Source: Chromera velia
Lineage: Eukaryota > Sar > Chromeraceae
DNA length: 41,089 nt
Direction: 5' to 3'
Assembly (NCBI GenBank): GCA_018398765.1
Contig: JAHBMJ010005834.1
Span: forward strand, 2,501-43,589
Positions 1 to 13,237 of the stretch are shown piece by piece. The notes beneath the pieces were generated by a model. The model worked only from the letters and a program-made list of their open reading frames with translations. It did no database searches and was not told where the DNA came from. The number at the start of each line of letters is the position of its first letter. Position 1 is the first letter of the stretch. The position numbers and the translations under genes were made by a program.

Positions 1-946
1 TAATTACTGAATAGCACCGCATTTGATTCACTGGAACAGACAGTGGCAGAGGTTCATCAGACCTCTTCTTATTTTATTAGTTAATTATGTCATTAATGGA
101 GAAAGCCACGTGAAGAGAAGGGGGGATCGAGTGAAGCAGGGAAGAGGCATTAAGTGAGAGACAGGGAGGGATACACACGGAGAGGAATATACAGACTCAT
201 ATGTCCACTCAGTGTCAATCAATAGTTGCCAACTTTCCCATTGAACGGACGCCGAGTGTCTGTCCTCTGTGAGAGTGGGAGAGGCGGTAAAAGGTGCGTG
301 CAGGGAGAAATGCGCATGTGCACACCCTGCCTTGTGCACGAGCGCAGATGGAAGGGGAAAGACGGGGTGAGGGCAGACGCAGCGCATATGTCTATCTGCA
401 CAATTAATGTCTGCGGATAGAGCGAGCAGAAGAGGCAGAAAGGAAACACGAAGAGCTGCTGACACCCTCCCTGCCTGCTCCTTTTACCGATTCTCTCCTT
501 TGTTTGTCACGGAAAAGGTATTGTGAAACTTGCCAGCCGGACTTCTTTCTTTCCTCAAGGTGGGCTTGAGTGAGTGAGTGAATGGAAAGAGACAGATGGG
601 GTGGAAAAAGATCACGTCTTCTCATTTTCTTTCTTTGTACAGCATACAGTTTCTCCACGCATCACTCTGTGACCTCTCCGTCTCTTTCCGGGCTCGATCA
701 GTTTCCCGCCTCTCCCCTTCTCTCCCCTTCCCTTCCAAATGAGAACATTGCATTCATTCAACATGTCACACATGCACGCATTCACATTTCAATCAATCAA
801 GAAGCAAAACCGAACAACCCAACCAGCGACAAAGGAGATGACCCCCCTGCCACCGCTCCCACAGTGCCCCTTGCCATCCCATGTCCCTCCTGCTCCTGAA
901 TCAAAGAATCCACTCCTTTCTTTTCTTTTTTTCCCCTCTTCCTTTC
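1..946. other. Intergenic region downstream of SIN3, no gene seen
   Basis: No reading frame here resembles a protein, and the frames that stay open are low-complexity. The first 100 bases are noticeably AT-rich (runs such as TTATTAGTTAATTATG near 71-88), unlike the rest of the segment. The other two gene 3' flanks in the window open into AT-rich islands, so this edge may be the end of a similar one. The segment must hold the 3' UTR of the minus-strand SIN3 gene, but I cannot place a polyadenylation site. Confidence 0.5.
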
Positions 947-3359
947 TCACGACTTGGTCAGCCTCATGAGAGTCGGGAAGCCCTGCGCACTGGAGGAGGA
1001 CACCGCCCCGTTGACAGCAGAGGAAGAGGAAGAGGAGGAGGAAGCGCCCCCTGCCGCCGCCGCTCCAATTCCCACCCCCGGCCCTCCCAGAGGTCCTGTC
1101 ACGTCAAGAGACCCTGTCGTCTCCCCTGCAGTCTCCGGCGCGAACCTCCACATCCTCTCGGTTCTCTGCATGCTTCTCGGCACTACGCCCTCTTCAGGCA
1201 CGTTTTCCAACCGCTGCTCAACCCACTCCCGCAGAGACTGGGCGCGCCTCAATGGACCCTCAAGGGTCTCCGCAGAAGCACCAGCCGCCGCTGCGGTAGG
1301 CTGGGCCTTTGCCTTTGCCTGCGCAGAGCCCCTCCGTGCTCGGGGGGCCTTCTTGGCAGCAGCAGCACCGCCTCCCGGGGAAGAAAGAGGAGCCTCCGGT
1401 TCCTCGGAGGATACACCCAGAGCAACTCCGGGTGGCTTCCTGGCACACGCGGCCTTCAGTTCTTCAACGGGGGTGGAGATCCTGTCGCCCTTTCGGAACT
1501 GCACGAAGAAATCCGCTGTTCCAGGCACGTACCAAATCTGCTGACCCTTCGAAATCTGCAAACATACGTACAGGGGCAGACAGAAAGAAGAACAGACGGG
1601 CAGACGGATCGAATTTCATTTCTTCTTTTTCTTCGCTGTCTTTTTCTTCTCTGGGCTCATCGTCCAAACAGATATGCCAGAGACACAGTTGAACTGTGTG
1701 AATGTCCTTGGTTCTTTTCCCCCCTCTTGTTCTCTTCATGCCAACACCAAAAGACAAATAGAGAGACAGAGAGGTCTTCTTTCTCGTCTTGCTTGGTTCT
1801 CAATGCTCCTTGACGTCACAGACAAACAGCACCACAGTGGCATGAAGGAAAGAGGCACCAGGACTCTTGAGTTGCACAAACGGAATCAATCAGCCTACGA
1901 AGAAAGACATGAAAACATAAAGTCCCCCCCCCCTCCTTTCGTCTTCCCACCTTCATCTCGAGGCCGTTCTTCTTCCAAGAGAACCAAGTCTCTCTGGGTC
2001 CTTTCGCGTCCTTGTCCTTGCTCTTCTCTTTCTTCACCGCCTTGCGACCTCCAGAAGAAGACGAGGAACCTGCCAAGGCAGCAGCACGCTCCGCCTTGCG
2101 ACGTGCCAGGACAGAGGGCAGAGACGCGAGAAGGTTTCTGCAGAAACAAATCGTGTGGGCGACAAAGAAAAGAAAGGGATGAGTGCATGGAAGGACAACG
2201 AACACGTTGCAGACAAATCATGAGTTGTCCTGATTGCCCGCTTCTGTTGTCTTCTCTTGTCATCCAATGTACCAAGCTTCACCCTCTTATGCGAAGTCCT
2301 CTTCTTTGGATGTTCTTTGCCTCTGCATTCCATTTTCTGCAGTCAGGCCCCGACAAAAGGGTTTCTCGGTCTGTGTTCTGCGGCCTCACCCCCACAGGCA
2401 GCAGAAGAGTTTCCCTCCAAACAATCAAGACGACAAGAAAAAAATAGAACAAAATGAGAATACACACCTCTTCAGGAAAGCGGGAGCCCTCTTCATGTGC
2501 TGTCTTCTGCAGCTCTCGTCCGCGCACGCCTGTACACAACCAAACACAGAAAGGTATAGAGATCCGAAGAGAAGAGAGGGGAAAAAAGATCACAACACAA
2601 ACATAAGGGCTTCAGAGAAGCAGTGGGCAAAAAGAACGACAGGCAGACAGGACATGACGCATAAAACGGCAGAAAGAAACCAGGCAGACAAAGGGAAACG
2701 ATAGAAGCAAAACGTTGAAGTAGGAATGGGCGAAAGAGGGACGCGACGAAGGAGTAGGGGACAGAAAAGGTCCAGGGACAAAGACACGAATCTACGAAAG
2801 GAAAAAAATGAGTGCCCACGCCGATCGACTAAGTCTTTGTTAGATTGATGCCTCTCGCTCTCTTCTGTCCAAGTCGGACAAACGACTGACTGACGTCTTC
2901 CTGTTGGACTGCCACCGCGTGTGTCTCGGGTCTGTTGACGATCATCTGTCTGAGTTGGGCTCTGACTGCTCTTAGAGTTCTCTTCTCCTTCGTCTCCTTC
3001 TCGCCCCCCTCCTTCGACTCTGCACCTGCAGCCGCTGCAGCTGCCTCGGTCTTCACCTTCTTCGCCCCTGCTGCTGCTGCTGCTGGGGGGTCTCCAGGAT
3101 GAGCTCTTTTCTTCGTCTGCCCAGGCTGTCCTTGTCCCTTCTCCTCCCCGACACCCATCGACTCGTCCTCCCCCTCTGCTGCGGCTCCTGCCCCCTCTGC
3201 TGCCCCTGTTGGAACCTGTGGGGGGGGTCCCTTGAGGACTTGCTCGAGGAGGACGGGCAGGGTGGAGGGGGGGGGGATGACCGGATTGACCAGACAGGCT
3301 GCAATCAGCCGCATCGTCTGCCGAGTCTCCGACAAGTCCTTTGAGGTGTCCATCAACCC
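947..3359 (-). other. SIN3: SIN3 exons 23-26: basic, Ala-rich C-terminal tail
   Basis: Exons: 23 (2895-3359), 24 (2468-2529), 25 (1951-2137) and 26 (947-1555, stop TGA). Exon 23 is Ala/Gly/Glu-rich with KKRAHPGDPP and an amphipathic end. Exon 24 is strongly basic (CRRQHMKRAPAFLKR). Exon 25 contains KKEKSKDKDAKGPRETW, a likely nuclear localisation stretch, then FSWKKNGLEMK. Exon 26 opens ISKGQQIWYVPGTADFFVQF and becomes Ala/Ser-rich. I do not recognise a domain. Exon 26's open frame, its stop and the matched phases make it the probable end of the gene. Confidence 0.75.
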
Positions 3360-3815
3360 CTGCAAGAAAGAAAGTAGATAGGCAGACAGGAGGGTGGATA
3401 AGTGGATGCATCTACGGGAGGAAGTTTGGCACCCAAAAAAGATCTCAAAAGTCGAGTGACTCTGCTGTGTGTATCTGGCTCTGTCTTTTTCCTGCCTTAG
3501 TTATTGTATTACGAAGGCGAGACAAGGCTCCGTTTCCATGTCCACATTCTTCTCTTCATCGAACCCACCGGTGTGCTGATTGCGCCGTCATAGGGTTCGA
3601 TGAGAAACTCGAGGCGTTTCAGGCTGAGGTTGTGAGTCGCCCTGATTAGGGGCTGGGGGGCCAGGACGTGTCGAGCTGCGTCCTCGTACTGCAGTACTCC
3701 CGCCTTCGTTCCCTGGTGCTCCTTGTAGGCCGAGTAGAGACCCAGAAGCCTCTGTGTGTGCTCGTCTGTCACCATGCTCGCTAGGATCTTCTGGAGCTGC
3801 ACGCTCTCTCTCTCT

Positions 3816-3854
<39 letters not shown>

Positions 3855-5985
3855 TTTGCAATGTTCCATGCAAGAAGGAACGAAGGCAGAATAGTCTACA
3901 GCTGCACAGAGTCGCAAGCAGAAAGACAGGAAGAAAACCATTTTTTCGCACAGAGGAGGCAAGACGAAAGATTCATGCTTTTTCTCTGAAACTCACAAAG
4001 AAAGTTGCTCGCTTGATTGTTTGCGCCACCTCACTCACCTCTCCCAACGCGGACGGCAGAGAGAACAGAAGAGGGCCCTGCTTCCCGAGTGCCTGCTTAC
4101 ACTCCAACTCGTACATCTCCTGAGGCCCAAACGAGGAATTCGCGCTCCCGGACTGGCCAGCAGCTCCAGGCGACTGGACCTCTGAGCTCGTCTCGTCCGC
4201 CAGTTTGCCGTAGATCGTGCGTCGGAGGAACTCGTGGAAGGTCTCAGGAGCCTTTATCTGAATGGAAAGGAAGACCACATAACAAAGGGGGGTAGCGTGT
4301 GAAAAGTCTCTCAATTGTCCGTTTCTTCAAATCATTGAAGGGACCGAACCCAGCCGCCTCCTCATGTAAAGCTGGGAGGGGGGGCTACCCCAAGAGGGAC
4401 AAAGTAAGTCGGCTTAGCACCACTGAGGGACCACACAGAGAAGCAAACGAAAGAACCGAACTGAAAAAAAAGACAGAAGAAATTGCCCAAGCATCCTTCC
4501 CTTCGGACATCTGTCTTGTCTGCTGCTTCACTTCTTCGCCTTCACACTCGAACCTCCCCTCCACGGTCCCAACCGACCGACCCTCCCTTACCTTCGATTT
4601 CATGGCGCTTTGGGCGTTTTCCCAGTTGATCTTTCTCTCTTCTTTGTTGATCTCCTCCTCGTTTAGTGTCTTGTCATCCTCATCGGAAAACTCACCCAAG
4701 TCCCCCACCCACCCATTCCGCCTGTCCTCAGAGCTGAGCCCTTGAGACTCCTCCCCTCTGTCCCTCTTCCTCCGCGACGCCTTCGCAGACGACGACACGG
4801 AGCCTCGGCTGTCTTTCCTGCCTCCCTCCGCACCGGCCTCCCCAGCAGCAGAAATCGGCCCTTTCCGGCGGGTCGTTGCAAAGTACACGCCCAGAAGCTC
4901 CTGCTTAGTCACATCCCCCGCTGCACCCCAGACCAGAAACCTCTGTGCCGCCTTCCTCGCAACTTCCTCGGACCCATAGAAGGACAGGTCAAATTTCTTT
5001 GTCCCTTCCTTGCTCTTGATTCCCGGACATCTGTCCCAGTCTGCGTCCAAAATTTCATATTTCACAAGGAGCTTCGTGACCTCCTTTCCACCCAATCCCC
5101 CCATCTCTGTCTCAATGGGCCCGCACTTGAGGCTAAACTTCCTCTTCGGGCCGTTCCGAGCCGCAGCCTCCTCCCACTCACGGTGCTTGTCTGTGATCGC
5201 ATACTTCGCCTGCAAGCATGAGCACGAACACAGAAGAGAAAGACGTTGGGACGCAGGCACTTTCAGAACGATACAGCACTCGGAGAAAAGAGGGAAGCTC
5301 TGCAGACGTGTGTACCATCACTTTCACCTTTACATACAAGTGCTTCATAAATTCAAACGACGGTCGGCAATGCTTCTCTCTCTGCGGATTCGTTTCCCCC
5401 CGTCCCGTGATCATTGAATGCCCTCATGACAGAGGAAAGGACTCTCAGGAGGGGAGGAAAAGCGATTGAACAGACTAGACTTGCACCACCGACATCAGGC
5501 TTCGAGAACTCAAGCAAGCACCACAGAGTTCCCCCCCAAAATTTCAACAACCGGACCGCTCTTCCTTCCCTGGCTGCCTGCATGGCTGACCTTTTTGAGT
5601 CTGTCATAGATCCAGTGGATGTACCTCAACGAAGCGTAGATGAGGTCGTTGCATGCAATCCGCCTGACATGTGCCCCGAAGTTGGGTGTCTCCCCTTCCT
5701 TCTTCTTCCTCTTCTCCCACACTTCCCTGTCTCTCTTCTCCATTTCCTCCTCATCACTCTCTACGCCCGCATCTCGGGAGACCCATTCATTGTCAGGAGG
5801 AAGGGGACAGGGAGCGAGATCAGGAAGGGTTGGGTCATCGGGGAGCTCCACTGCGTTGGTGACTGCATGCGGTTGAGAAAGAGGAATTAGTTTGATAAAT
5901 AAAATGAGCACTATCAAATCAAATGCACTCAGAGGAAGTCAACGATGCGGTGAAGAGAAGAGAAGAAAACAGCATAAAATGACAG

Positions 5986-6019
<34 letters not shown>

Positions 6020-7591
6020 GAAAGAAAGAAAGAAAACAAAGAAAGAAACAAACAAAGAAAGAAAAGAAAGAAAGAAAGAAAGAAAAGAAAGAGAAAACAC
6101 ACAGACGGGGTCTCTCTCCTCTTTTCTGCCTGCCACCCTGTCTCTGCCAACTTGACGATAGGACTGCATTTGCCTTTTCTTTTCTTTTTTTCTTTGCAGC
6201 CAGGCAGCCAATCATCAGCCCCGATTCCACACATTTCTGCTTTACGTTGGAAAGGCAAAGGAAGACAGGAAGATTTGTAGAAAAAAAGGATCCCCACTTT
6301 CTTTCCCCCAACATGCTCAAGCCGGTGCACCGGTGATCACCTCGCCTCATACAAAGAATCGTTTCGTTTGTGTCCGTCGCTTTCTGCTGAAAGACAGCAT
6401 AGCCCCTGTGGCCTGCCTACCTACCTGCAACTCTGGCTGTCGGAATCCCCCCCAAGTGCCCAGTCAAGAACGCGGGGGGTCTCTCCCCCTCAGGGTCCAG
6501 AGGCAGAATCGCGAAGTCCTGCAGACAGACCAACAGGCAGCCAGGCAGGGAGGAAGGAAGGGAGCAACTCGATCAGATGAGAAAGAAGGAAGCCAAGGGG
6601 AGGGAGAGACAAGAGATCCAACAAACTCACAAACTAACGGAAGGAAAAGGTCAAAAAGAGAAAAGGGTGAACCAATATACAAAAAAGGGGTGGAGAGCCA
6701 AATAACCGCGCGATAAGTCTCCATACAGCTGCACCCACAGGGAGAATTGCAGAGCTGCAACACACAAAAGGGGATGGAAGGAAGGGAAAGCATGAACAAA
6801 GCGAGCATGACCGGCACGGACGTACGAACCGACCTCTGTTCCAGCTCTTCCGAAGTCCTCTGTGCGGCCTGGCTGCAATTGTGCTGCAGATGTGTGCACG
6901 TTCTGAGTGGAGACCGGAGGCGGTCTGCTCCTGTTGATGGCACCACCTCCTTCTCCGTTCAACCCAGGCACAACCGGTGCGCCATTTGCCAGTGCATTCG
7001 CACTCCCGTCCCCTCCAGGCACCTGCAGCCCTCCCGCCGCTGCCCCTGCAGAGGGGAGGTGCTGCGTCAACCCCTGGCTCCGTGTCTGTCCCATCTCAGT
7101 ACCGCAGTCGGTCCTGAATCTGGCTCTCGCGACGGCATGGCCGAAGCTCTCTCGGGAGCACTCATCCTGGCAGTACTGCAGCATGCACCGAGGGGACAAA
7201 GGGAACGGGATGAAGAGGGAGAAAGAAGCGAGCAGGTTGGTTTTGCTTCTTCTTGGCAGCTGTCTGTCAGTTCTCTTCCCCAGTCTTGATAGAATGTTTT
7301 TGCAACACCGATGCCAATGAGGTGGACAGAAGGAGAAGAATAAAAGAAAACTCAGAAAAGGAAAAGGAAAAAGGCCGAAGGTAATCAAAAAAAGAGTCTC
7401 TCCCCCACCCCTACCAACACTCCCCCGCCCAACCCCCAAACAAAACAAACAAGTACAGCCTCACGCACCCCTCTTCTGCGAAGAAAGAAGTCTGCGAACA
7501 AAAACGTCGCCACAGCCATCACCCTCCTGCTTCCCGCACCCCCAACCCTCAGGCCGTACCACACGACGAGGTCAATCACGTCGTGCCACAG

Positions 7592-7648
<57 letters not shown>

Positions 7649-9366
7649 AATAGAGAATGACAAACCATGTCAGACACAGACAGCGTGAACAATACTTGAA
7701 GGGGCATTTCTACAGAGAAGAAGAAGCAGCACAGACAAAGAAACAAAAAAAAAAAAAGTTCAGAAAGAAAAGCCACCGTTCCAATGCAATGCAGCCCTGT
7801 TGATCTAAACCTTCGAATTCCGTCATCCATCCCAACCAAAACAAAACCAAAACGCAAAAGCATCCCTTTTCCTCTCCCACCCCCACTCCACACCGGCACC
7901 TGCCACCCAGACTGACTGACTGACATCCTGATCGTCCACGACGAAAGAGAACTGCGGGTCGTTCAGTCTGCTCTTTAGCTCGGCCTTTCTTCTCTCCGGG
8001 TCCTGGAGCTGCGATCCGATCGGAGCCCTAATTCGGGGGTACGCCAGAGGACCTCTATTCTGTCTCATTTGACCGCTTTGCCTAATTCTCTCATGATAAG
8101 GAAGATCCTTGCGACCAGTGCTGGGGATCAAAATGTCTTCCATTCTCTTCCGTATGGTCGGGACTTTCTCTTTTTCCTTGTCCTTTTCTTTCCCGGACTC
8201 CGACTTGGCACTTTCCGGGGCAGGCTCGGGATATAAATCGGGAACTTTGTATTCGACCTTGTCTCCCTCCCCGATTTCTTCGATGTCCTCTGGGAGGAAT
8301 CCGTGCACATCCTTCGTGGCAGTGTGCTCCTTCTCCTTGGCGGCCTCTGCCAGAGCAGCCGCAGCTGCCCCCACAGAACTTCCCCCCGTCATCCCCCGGC
8401 CTCTGCGATCCGTTCTCTCCCCCCTCGCCCCCTCACTCTGGTCGGTACGCTCCCCTTTGTGCCTGCCCTCACTCATCATTGCTGGACGCTCAGAGTTGGG
8501 CTGTCGGGGCGTCTGGCTGCTCTCTGCTGCCTCGTCGAGGGCGTGTTTCTTTTCTGCCGCCTCCAGGGGGGTTGGACGGTAGGGTCCCTTGGACTGAGAC
8601 TTGCCCTTGCCCTTGTTGGGATCAATCAAGGTGTGTCTGCAACACAAAGGGGGGGAGAGAAAAAAGAAGGGAGTCGATCGATAGAGGTTCAAGGAGTGAC
8701 AAGCAGAATCAAACGGACAAAAGTCGAACAGCATCGGAACATATCAAAAGAAAAAGTGCGCTTTCTCGCGTCGCTTTCACATTTATCCTGCAGTGAAGGA
8801 AGCGACAGAAAAACATCAGAACCCCAGAAACAAGGCAGGCTGTCTCAGTCTGCTTCCGTCACGCTTTTCTGGATTCATGACTAGCAGTCCCTTCATCTCC
8901 TCTTCACGGAGATCCTCCAGTCCCCCTTCCAACTCCAATTCCGTCCTCAGTCCCTTCCTCTTTCTTCTCTTCACTCACTCACCTGCCGACGAATCCAAAG
9001 TCTATGAGATCTCTCGAACAGTGCGCGTGGCCCCTCTCGCTGATGTGCCTGGACACCAGCTCCGAGAGAAATCGGCGGTACCCCCCCTCGTACTGTCCGC
9101 AAGAGGTCATTTCACGCACCATGGCCTGAATTTGAGCCTGTGAGGGGCCCTGCGCATTCCTCCCTCCCCCCTCTTGACTTGCGATCGCGGCAATAGACCG
9201 TTGCTCGAACGAGGGTAGGTAGTGGGCCATTTGCACGGGCTGCCAAAAGGTTTTTGACAGATGGGTGTGCGCTTCACGACTGCAGGAGATGAGAAGGCAA
9301 AGATAGACAAACAAGCAAGACCAAAATGAAGGTACGCGGCTCTCTCTCTCTCTCTCTCCCTCTCCC

Positions 9367-9412
<46 letters not shown>

Positions 9413-10006
9413 CCTCTCTCTCTCTCTCTTTTCTTGCAGAACGACGCTGATCGAAGCGATGTGTTCGCTCTTGAGAGAGAGCGGCGGCTGAGACGGATTC
9501 TTCGATTTTTTTTTTTGGTAGGCCTTACTCTCTGCCTCTCGCCCCCTCTTTCTCCTTCTCTCTGACTAACTGACTGACTGACAGTTCCGAGATTCTCCAC
9601 TTGAGCCTCTCGACGATGACTGGGATGGTCGTGAGGGGTTGTCTTCTGATGAGCTCCCACATCTCTGCGGCGTGCTCCCCGTACGCCGCGTGGAGGCCCT
9701 TCTTGGTGATGGCCGGGATGTCCAGCTCATTCAAATCCACGCCCAGTTCACTGCAGGCACTCACCCAAGGCAAGACCGGCACAGAGGGATGAGGCAAAGG
9801 TTGAATGATACGGAGAGGAACGAAGAGGGAAAACAGACCACGAGCCGCCTCTTCATGGGAGGAGAAGAAGGAATAAAGAAAAGCAATTTGAGAAGATTAC
9901 CACCCTTTTGATTCTCCGCTTCCGTTGCTGCAATTTTCTCTCGAAAGCGGCGTGTCCTCCATTCTCCCCACCCCATTCGAAGATTTCCCCTCTACCCCAC
10001 CCTGTA

Positions 10007-10042
<36 letters not shown>

Positions 10043-12821
10043 CGCACCTAATGCTCCTGCTCCCCTGGCCTCCATCTTGCCCCAGGTTCTTCTCATCGCA
10101 CTCCTGAGCCAACTTGATGAGAGACTTCATGCAGGAGTGGCACGTGTGGATGAGCATGTCCAATTCGTACCTGGTGGACATCACACACACACACACACAA
10201 TTGAGACGCGCAGAACCAGCAGAGGATCTAACGTGCTTCCGCAAATTCTTCTTTGACACTGTTTGCGTCTTGTGAACACGCTCTTTCGTTCATGTGGATC
10301 TGTGTTCCCTTCGCTTCGTTCCTCTCACTACTCCTAGCACCAGCCTCCTTCTTGTGCGCACCCACCCACCTGAACGGCTAGTGCGTCTTCTGCGATGTAG
10401 GGGGATAAAATGTCTAAGTCTTCCTGACCCCCTCCGACAAGAGAGACCGACGCACGTGCAGATGATCTGCCCCCTATCTCTGTCTTTCCTTCCTTCCTTC
10501 CTTCCTTCCTTCCTTCCACACACCGAGAGAGAACAGGCAACGACGTGCAAAGAAACCGACCTGTCGTCTTCCACCTTCAGGAGGATCTGCTGGTGGGTGT
10601 TGTGCTGCGTCGACTGGAAGTTGTTGTGATCCTCAGACCCCTGCAGGTACAGTCGGGCACATGCAGTCACGGAGAGAGAAAGAGAGAGTTGTATGGAAGG
10701 AAAGGGTCATTCCGTCCGGACTCCTAAGCTGCCGCTGAGAGGCTTCCTCTTCCTTTCTTTTCTTTTTTTGTGATACAGACCGACCGATCGACACGGAGAG
10801 AGAGAGAGAGAGTTCGAAAAAATGGATATGAATAAGTACGCCAAACTCCTTCCTTGCCTCTCATCTCAGCACAACAAGAAAGAAGGAAAATGCAACTGAA
10901 CTTTCTTTTTCCTGACTGCCCCTGTGCATTACTGACTGACTGACGTATGGGATAGAAATGCATAGATCATTGAGACAGTCCTCGATAGGGTACTCCCATT
11001 TATTCTCTTCCGCCTCCTCTCCTTCCTTGTTCTTGTCTTTGGACGACCTTGAGCCTCCCCTTCCGCGCCCACGGTGGGTGGTCGTCTGTTTCCCTTCGGA
11101 CTCCTCCTGCTTCACTTTTGGTTTTGTGACTTTCAGAGGTCGCAAGATCGGGAAATTCTCTGGCAGGGGAACATAGGAGGGGCCGTCGTCTGGATTCTTC
11201 TTGGAGGAGTCAATGTTGTGCGCAGGGATCGTCCAGAAGCACTTCTTCTGCCTGCTCGGCTCTCGGGAGAGGACAATCTTCTTAAAGGCCCGGAGGAGTT
11301 TTCTGAACGCATCCATGCAACAGCAGAAGCCAAGAGAGGAAAAAAGACATCTGACAGAAGGTACAAGAGCATTATCTAAAGAGAGATACCTGCTTAATGT
11401 CGGAGTCTTCAGCAGCAGGGCTACAGCAAGAGCGCAGAGGAGAGAAGCACAGAAGCCGCCGGCGACCCGAAACGATAGAGAGAGAAAAGGAAATAGATTG
11501 ACATGACGAAGAGCAAGAAAGAAGGACAGACGCGCACGCAAAATGAGCAGGGCGATACGATAAACCGACAGACGTCAGACTGAGTCACTGACTGACGGTT
11601 GATCGAGAGGGAAAACCTTATCGATCAATTTGAACAACTGGATGGACGTGCAGAAGCCATCTGCCCACAACCCCAGACATTTCATGAACTGGAGGTGCTT
11701 GCTGCAGCAGGTAGGTGGGCACGCACGCACGCACACACACACACACACAGAGAGAGAGAGACATGAATGGAAAGGAAGGCAGGGGGGGAAAGGACAATCT
11801 TAAGGGAAGGAAGCCGCGGGGATGCAGGCAGGCAGGCAGGCAGGCAGACACGTTGGCCAAATGCATGCATGATGCAGCGAGCGAATGGATGAAAGAGAAA
11901 GAAAGTGGATGAACACAATCTTCCTTCCTTCCTTCCTTCCTTCCTCCCTTCCTTCTACGGACTCTGAAGGTCACCTCCTCCCTTTGGGGTAACAACTTTC
12001 TCCTTCTCTCCATCCCTGCATTCCTCGCTGACTGACTGACTGACTGACTGACTGCCTGCCTGCCTGCCTGACTGACTGACTGACTCGTCAGCGAGGCGTC
12101 TCCGAATGATTTCGAAGATCGACTTCTCCCACCACACTGCAGACAGAATAGACAAAAGGCAAACAGAGACAAACAAACACGAGAGGTGCTCCTCTCTTTC
12201 ACCGTTCCTTGAATGATGTTCTGTCTCCATTGAAGACAGAAGAGAAAACAGTTTCCCGCTTTCTTTGTCTCTTTCCTTTGTTCTCGTCCATTTCCGCATC
12301 GAACCGACAGATTGACGGAATACACGCAAACAGGCTGAGACACCCAGTACGCTAGCTCCGGCCCAGACAAAGGGGGAAACGGTAAAGTGACAGTCAGCAG
12401 ACGACGCACAAATGCCCATGAAGAAAGCAACCGAAGGCCGCATAACAACATGCAGCCTCTCCTCTTCCCTTCCCTTCTCTTCTCTTTGACCTACCCGGGT
12501 CCTTGTCAGTCCAGTTCTCCCTCATACCGGAAGCGGCACCGATCGACTGTGACTGTCCCCCCAGTCCCCCCTTCTCCTCTTTCCACCCAGAGACCACACC
12601 CGCACGCCACTTGACCTCAGCTGTCCCCTCCAGGTCTTCAGGAGTCGGCACTCCAACAGCACCACCAGCAGCAGCAGGGGGGGCGAGAGGCTGAAGTTCC
12701 GATGCCCCTCCCTCTGCCTCCCCGTCCGTGGCTTTGAAGGACATCGATGTGGGATAGGAGCCAGGGCCGTCGAGGGCCGTGGCAAGGTCGGCAGGGAGGG
12801 TCAGGTAAGCACGCTCTCTCG

Positions 12822-12872
<51 letters not shown>

Positions 12873-13206
12873 GAGAGAAACAGAAGGAAAGTGAAAGGGT
12901 TTGAGTGTGAGAAGATTTCGCACCTCTCTTTCCTTCCTTTCAACAACGCAGTTTCTCCAAGGTACTCAGACGTTGACACGAAAGACAGCCATCCTCCTTG
13001 AAAGCCTCCGTCGGCACAAGCAAAAACACCATTTTCTTCATGCGTCTCTCTTTCGAAAGGAGACCCACAAAAAGGAAAAGAAAGACTTGAGTCGAGCACC
13101 CAACTTCCTGCCCCAACACCCAACTTCCTGCCGGAAAATAGTAAAACTATCAAGACAGGTACTTCACAGCCCACAGCGACACACACACGCACGCACGCAC
13201 GCACGC

Positions 13207-13237
<31 letters not shown>

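Larger units (their letters stand above)
3569..7175 (-). other. SIN3: SIN3 exons 17-22: C-terminal Sin3 region
   Basis: Exons: 17 (6834-7175), 18 (6425-6518), 19 (5591-5862), 20 (4592-5209), 21 (4039-4257) and 22 (3569-3796). Exon 19 ends in NDLIYASLRYIHWIYDRLKK, matching the family's 'YY.FFRLHQILY.RL' segment. Exon 22 (LQKILASMVTDEHTQRLLGL and on to LKRLEFLIEPYD) matches the conserved C-terminal block, where the family has LIK.LQ.I..D followed by F.I.......I.LLD. Exon 20 is a 206-residue acidic/basic insertion. Exon 17 is Gly/Ala-rich and its acceptor could instead lie six codons later or be skipped. Confidence 0.8.
8983..11302 (-). other. SIN3: SIN3 exons 10-14: HDAC-interacting region
   Basis: Exons: 10 (10945-11302), 11 (10561-10640), 12 (10048-10170), 13 (9583-9750) and 14 (8983-9279). 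The most diagnostic part of the gene is here. PSYVPLPENFP corresponds to the family's PSYR.LP..YP. Exons 11-12 join as VEDDRYELDMLI (family CEDDRFELDML). Exon 13 carries HAAYGEHAAEMWELIRR (family LYGDHGLDV.D.L). Exons 13-14 join as WRISELREAHTHLSKTFWQP (family WA..RE.FNK.W). Exon 10 has a Lys/Arg/Glu-rich insert inside the domain. The exon 11 to 12 codon is split (AG|G) exactly where the conserved Arg is needed, which supports the model. Confidence 0.92.
11302..12136 (-). other. SIN3: SIN3 exons 8-9 and start of exon 10: PAH3
   Basis: Exon 8 (12085-12136) reads VWWEKSIFEIIRRRLAD. Exon 9 (11597-11701) reads KHLQFMKCLGLWADGF and onward to LIDKVFPLDQP. Exon 10 begins at 11302 with KLLRAFKKIVL. 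Together they follow the PAH3 pattern (FF..I...L.D...Y.EFLK.LNL....L..LV...), which comes just before the HDAC-interacting region in SIN3 proteins. The exon 8 donor opens a 56-bp tandem tetranucleotide array (12029-12084), so the exact junction is one of several registers. The one chosen keeps the frame. Confidence 0.85.

Noticed and set aside
5892-6350. Lys/Glu- or Phe/Leu-rich open frames over the GAAA array
   Set aside because: They are simple-repeat translations in all frames, lying inside SIN3 intron 18.
6651-6780. Possible extra SIN3 exon after a TTGCAG near 6755
   Set aside because: The in-phase translation is Cys-rich with no resemblance to SIN3, and skipping it joins exons 17 and 18 in phase.
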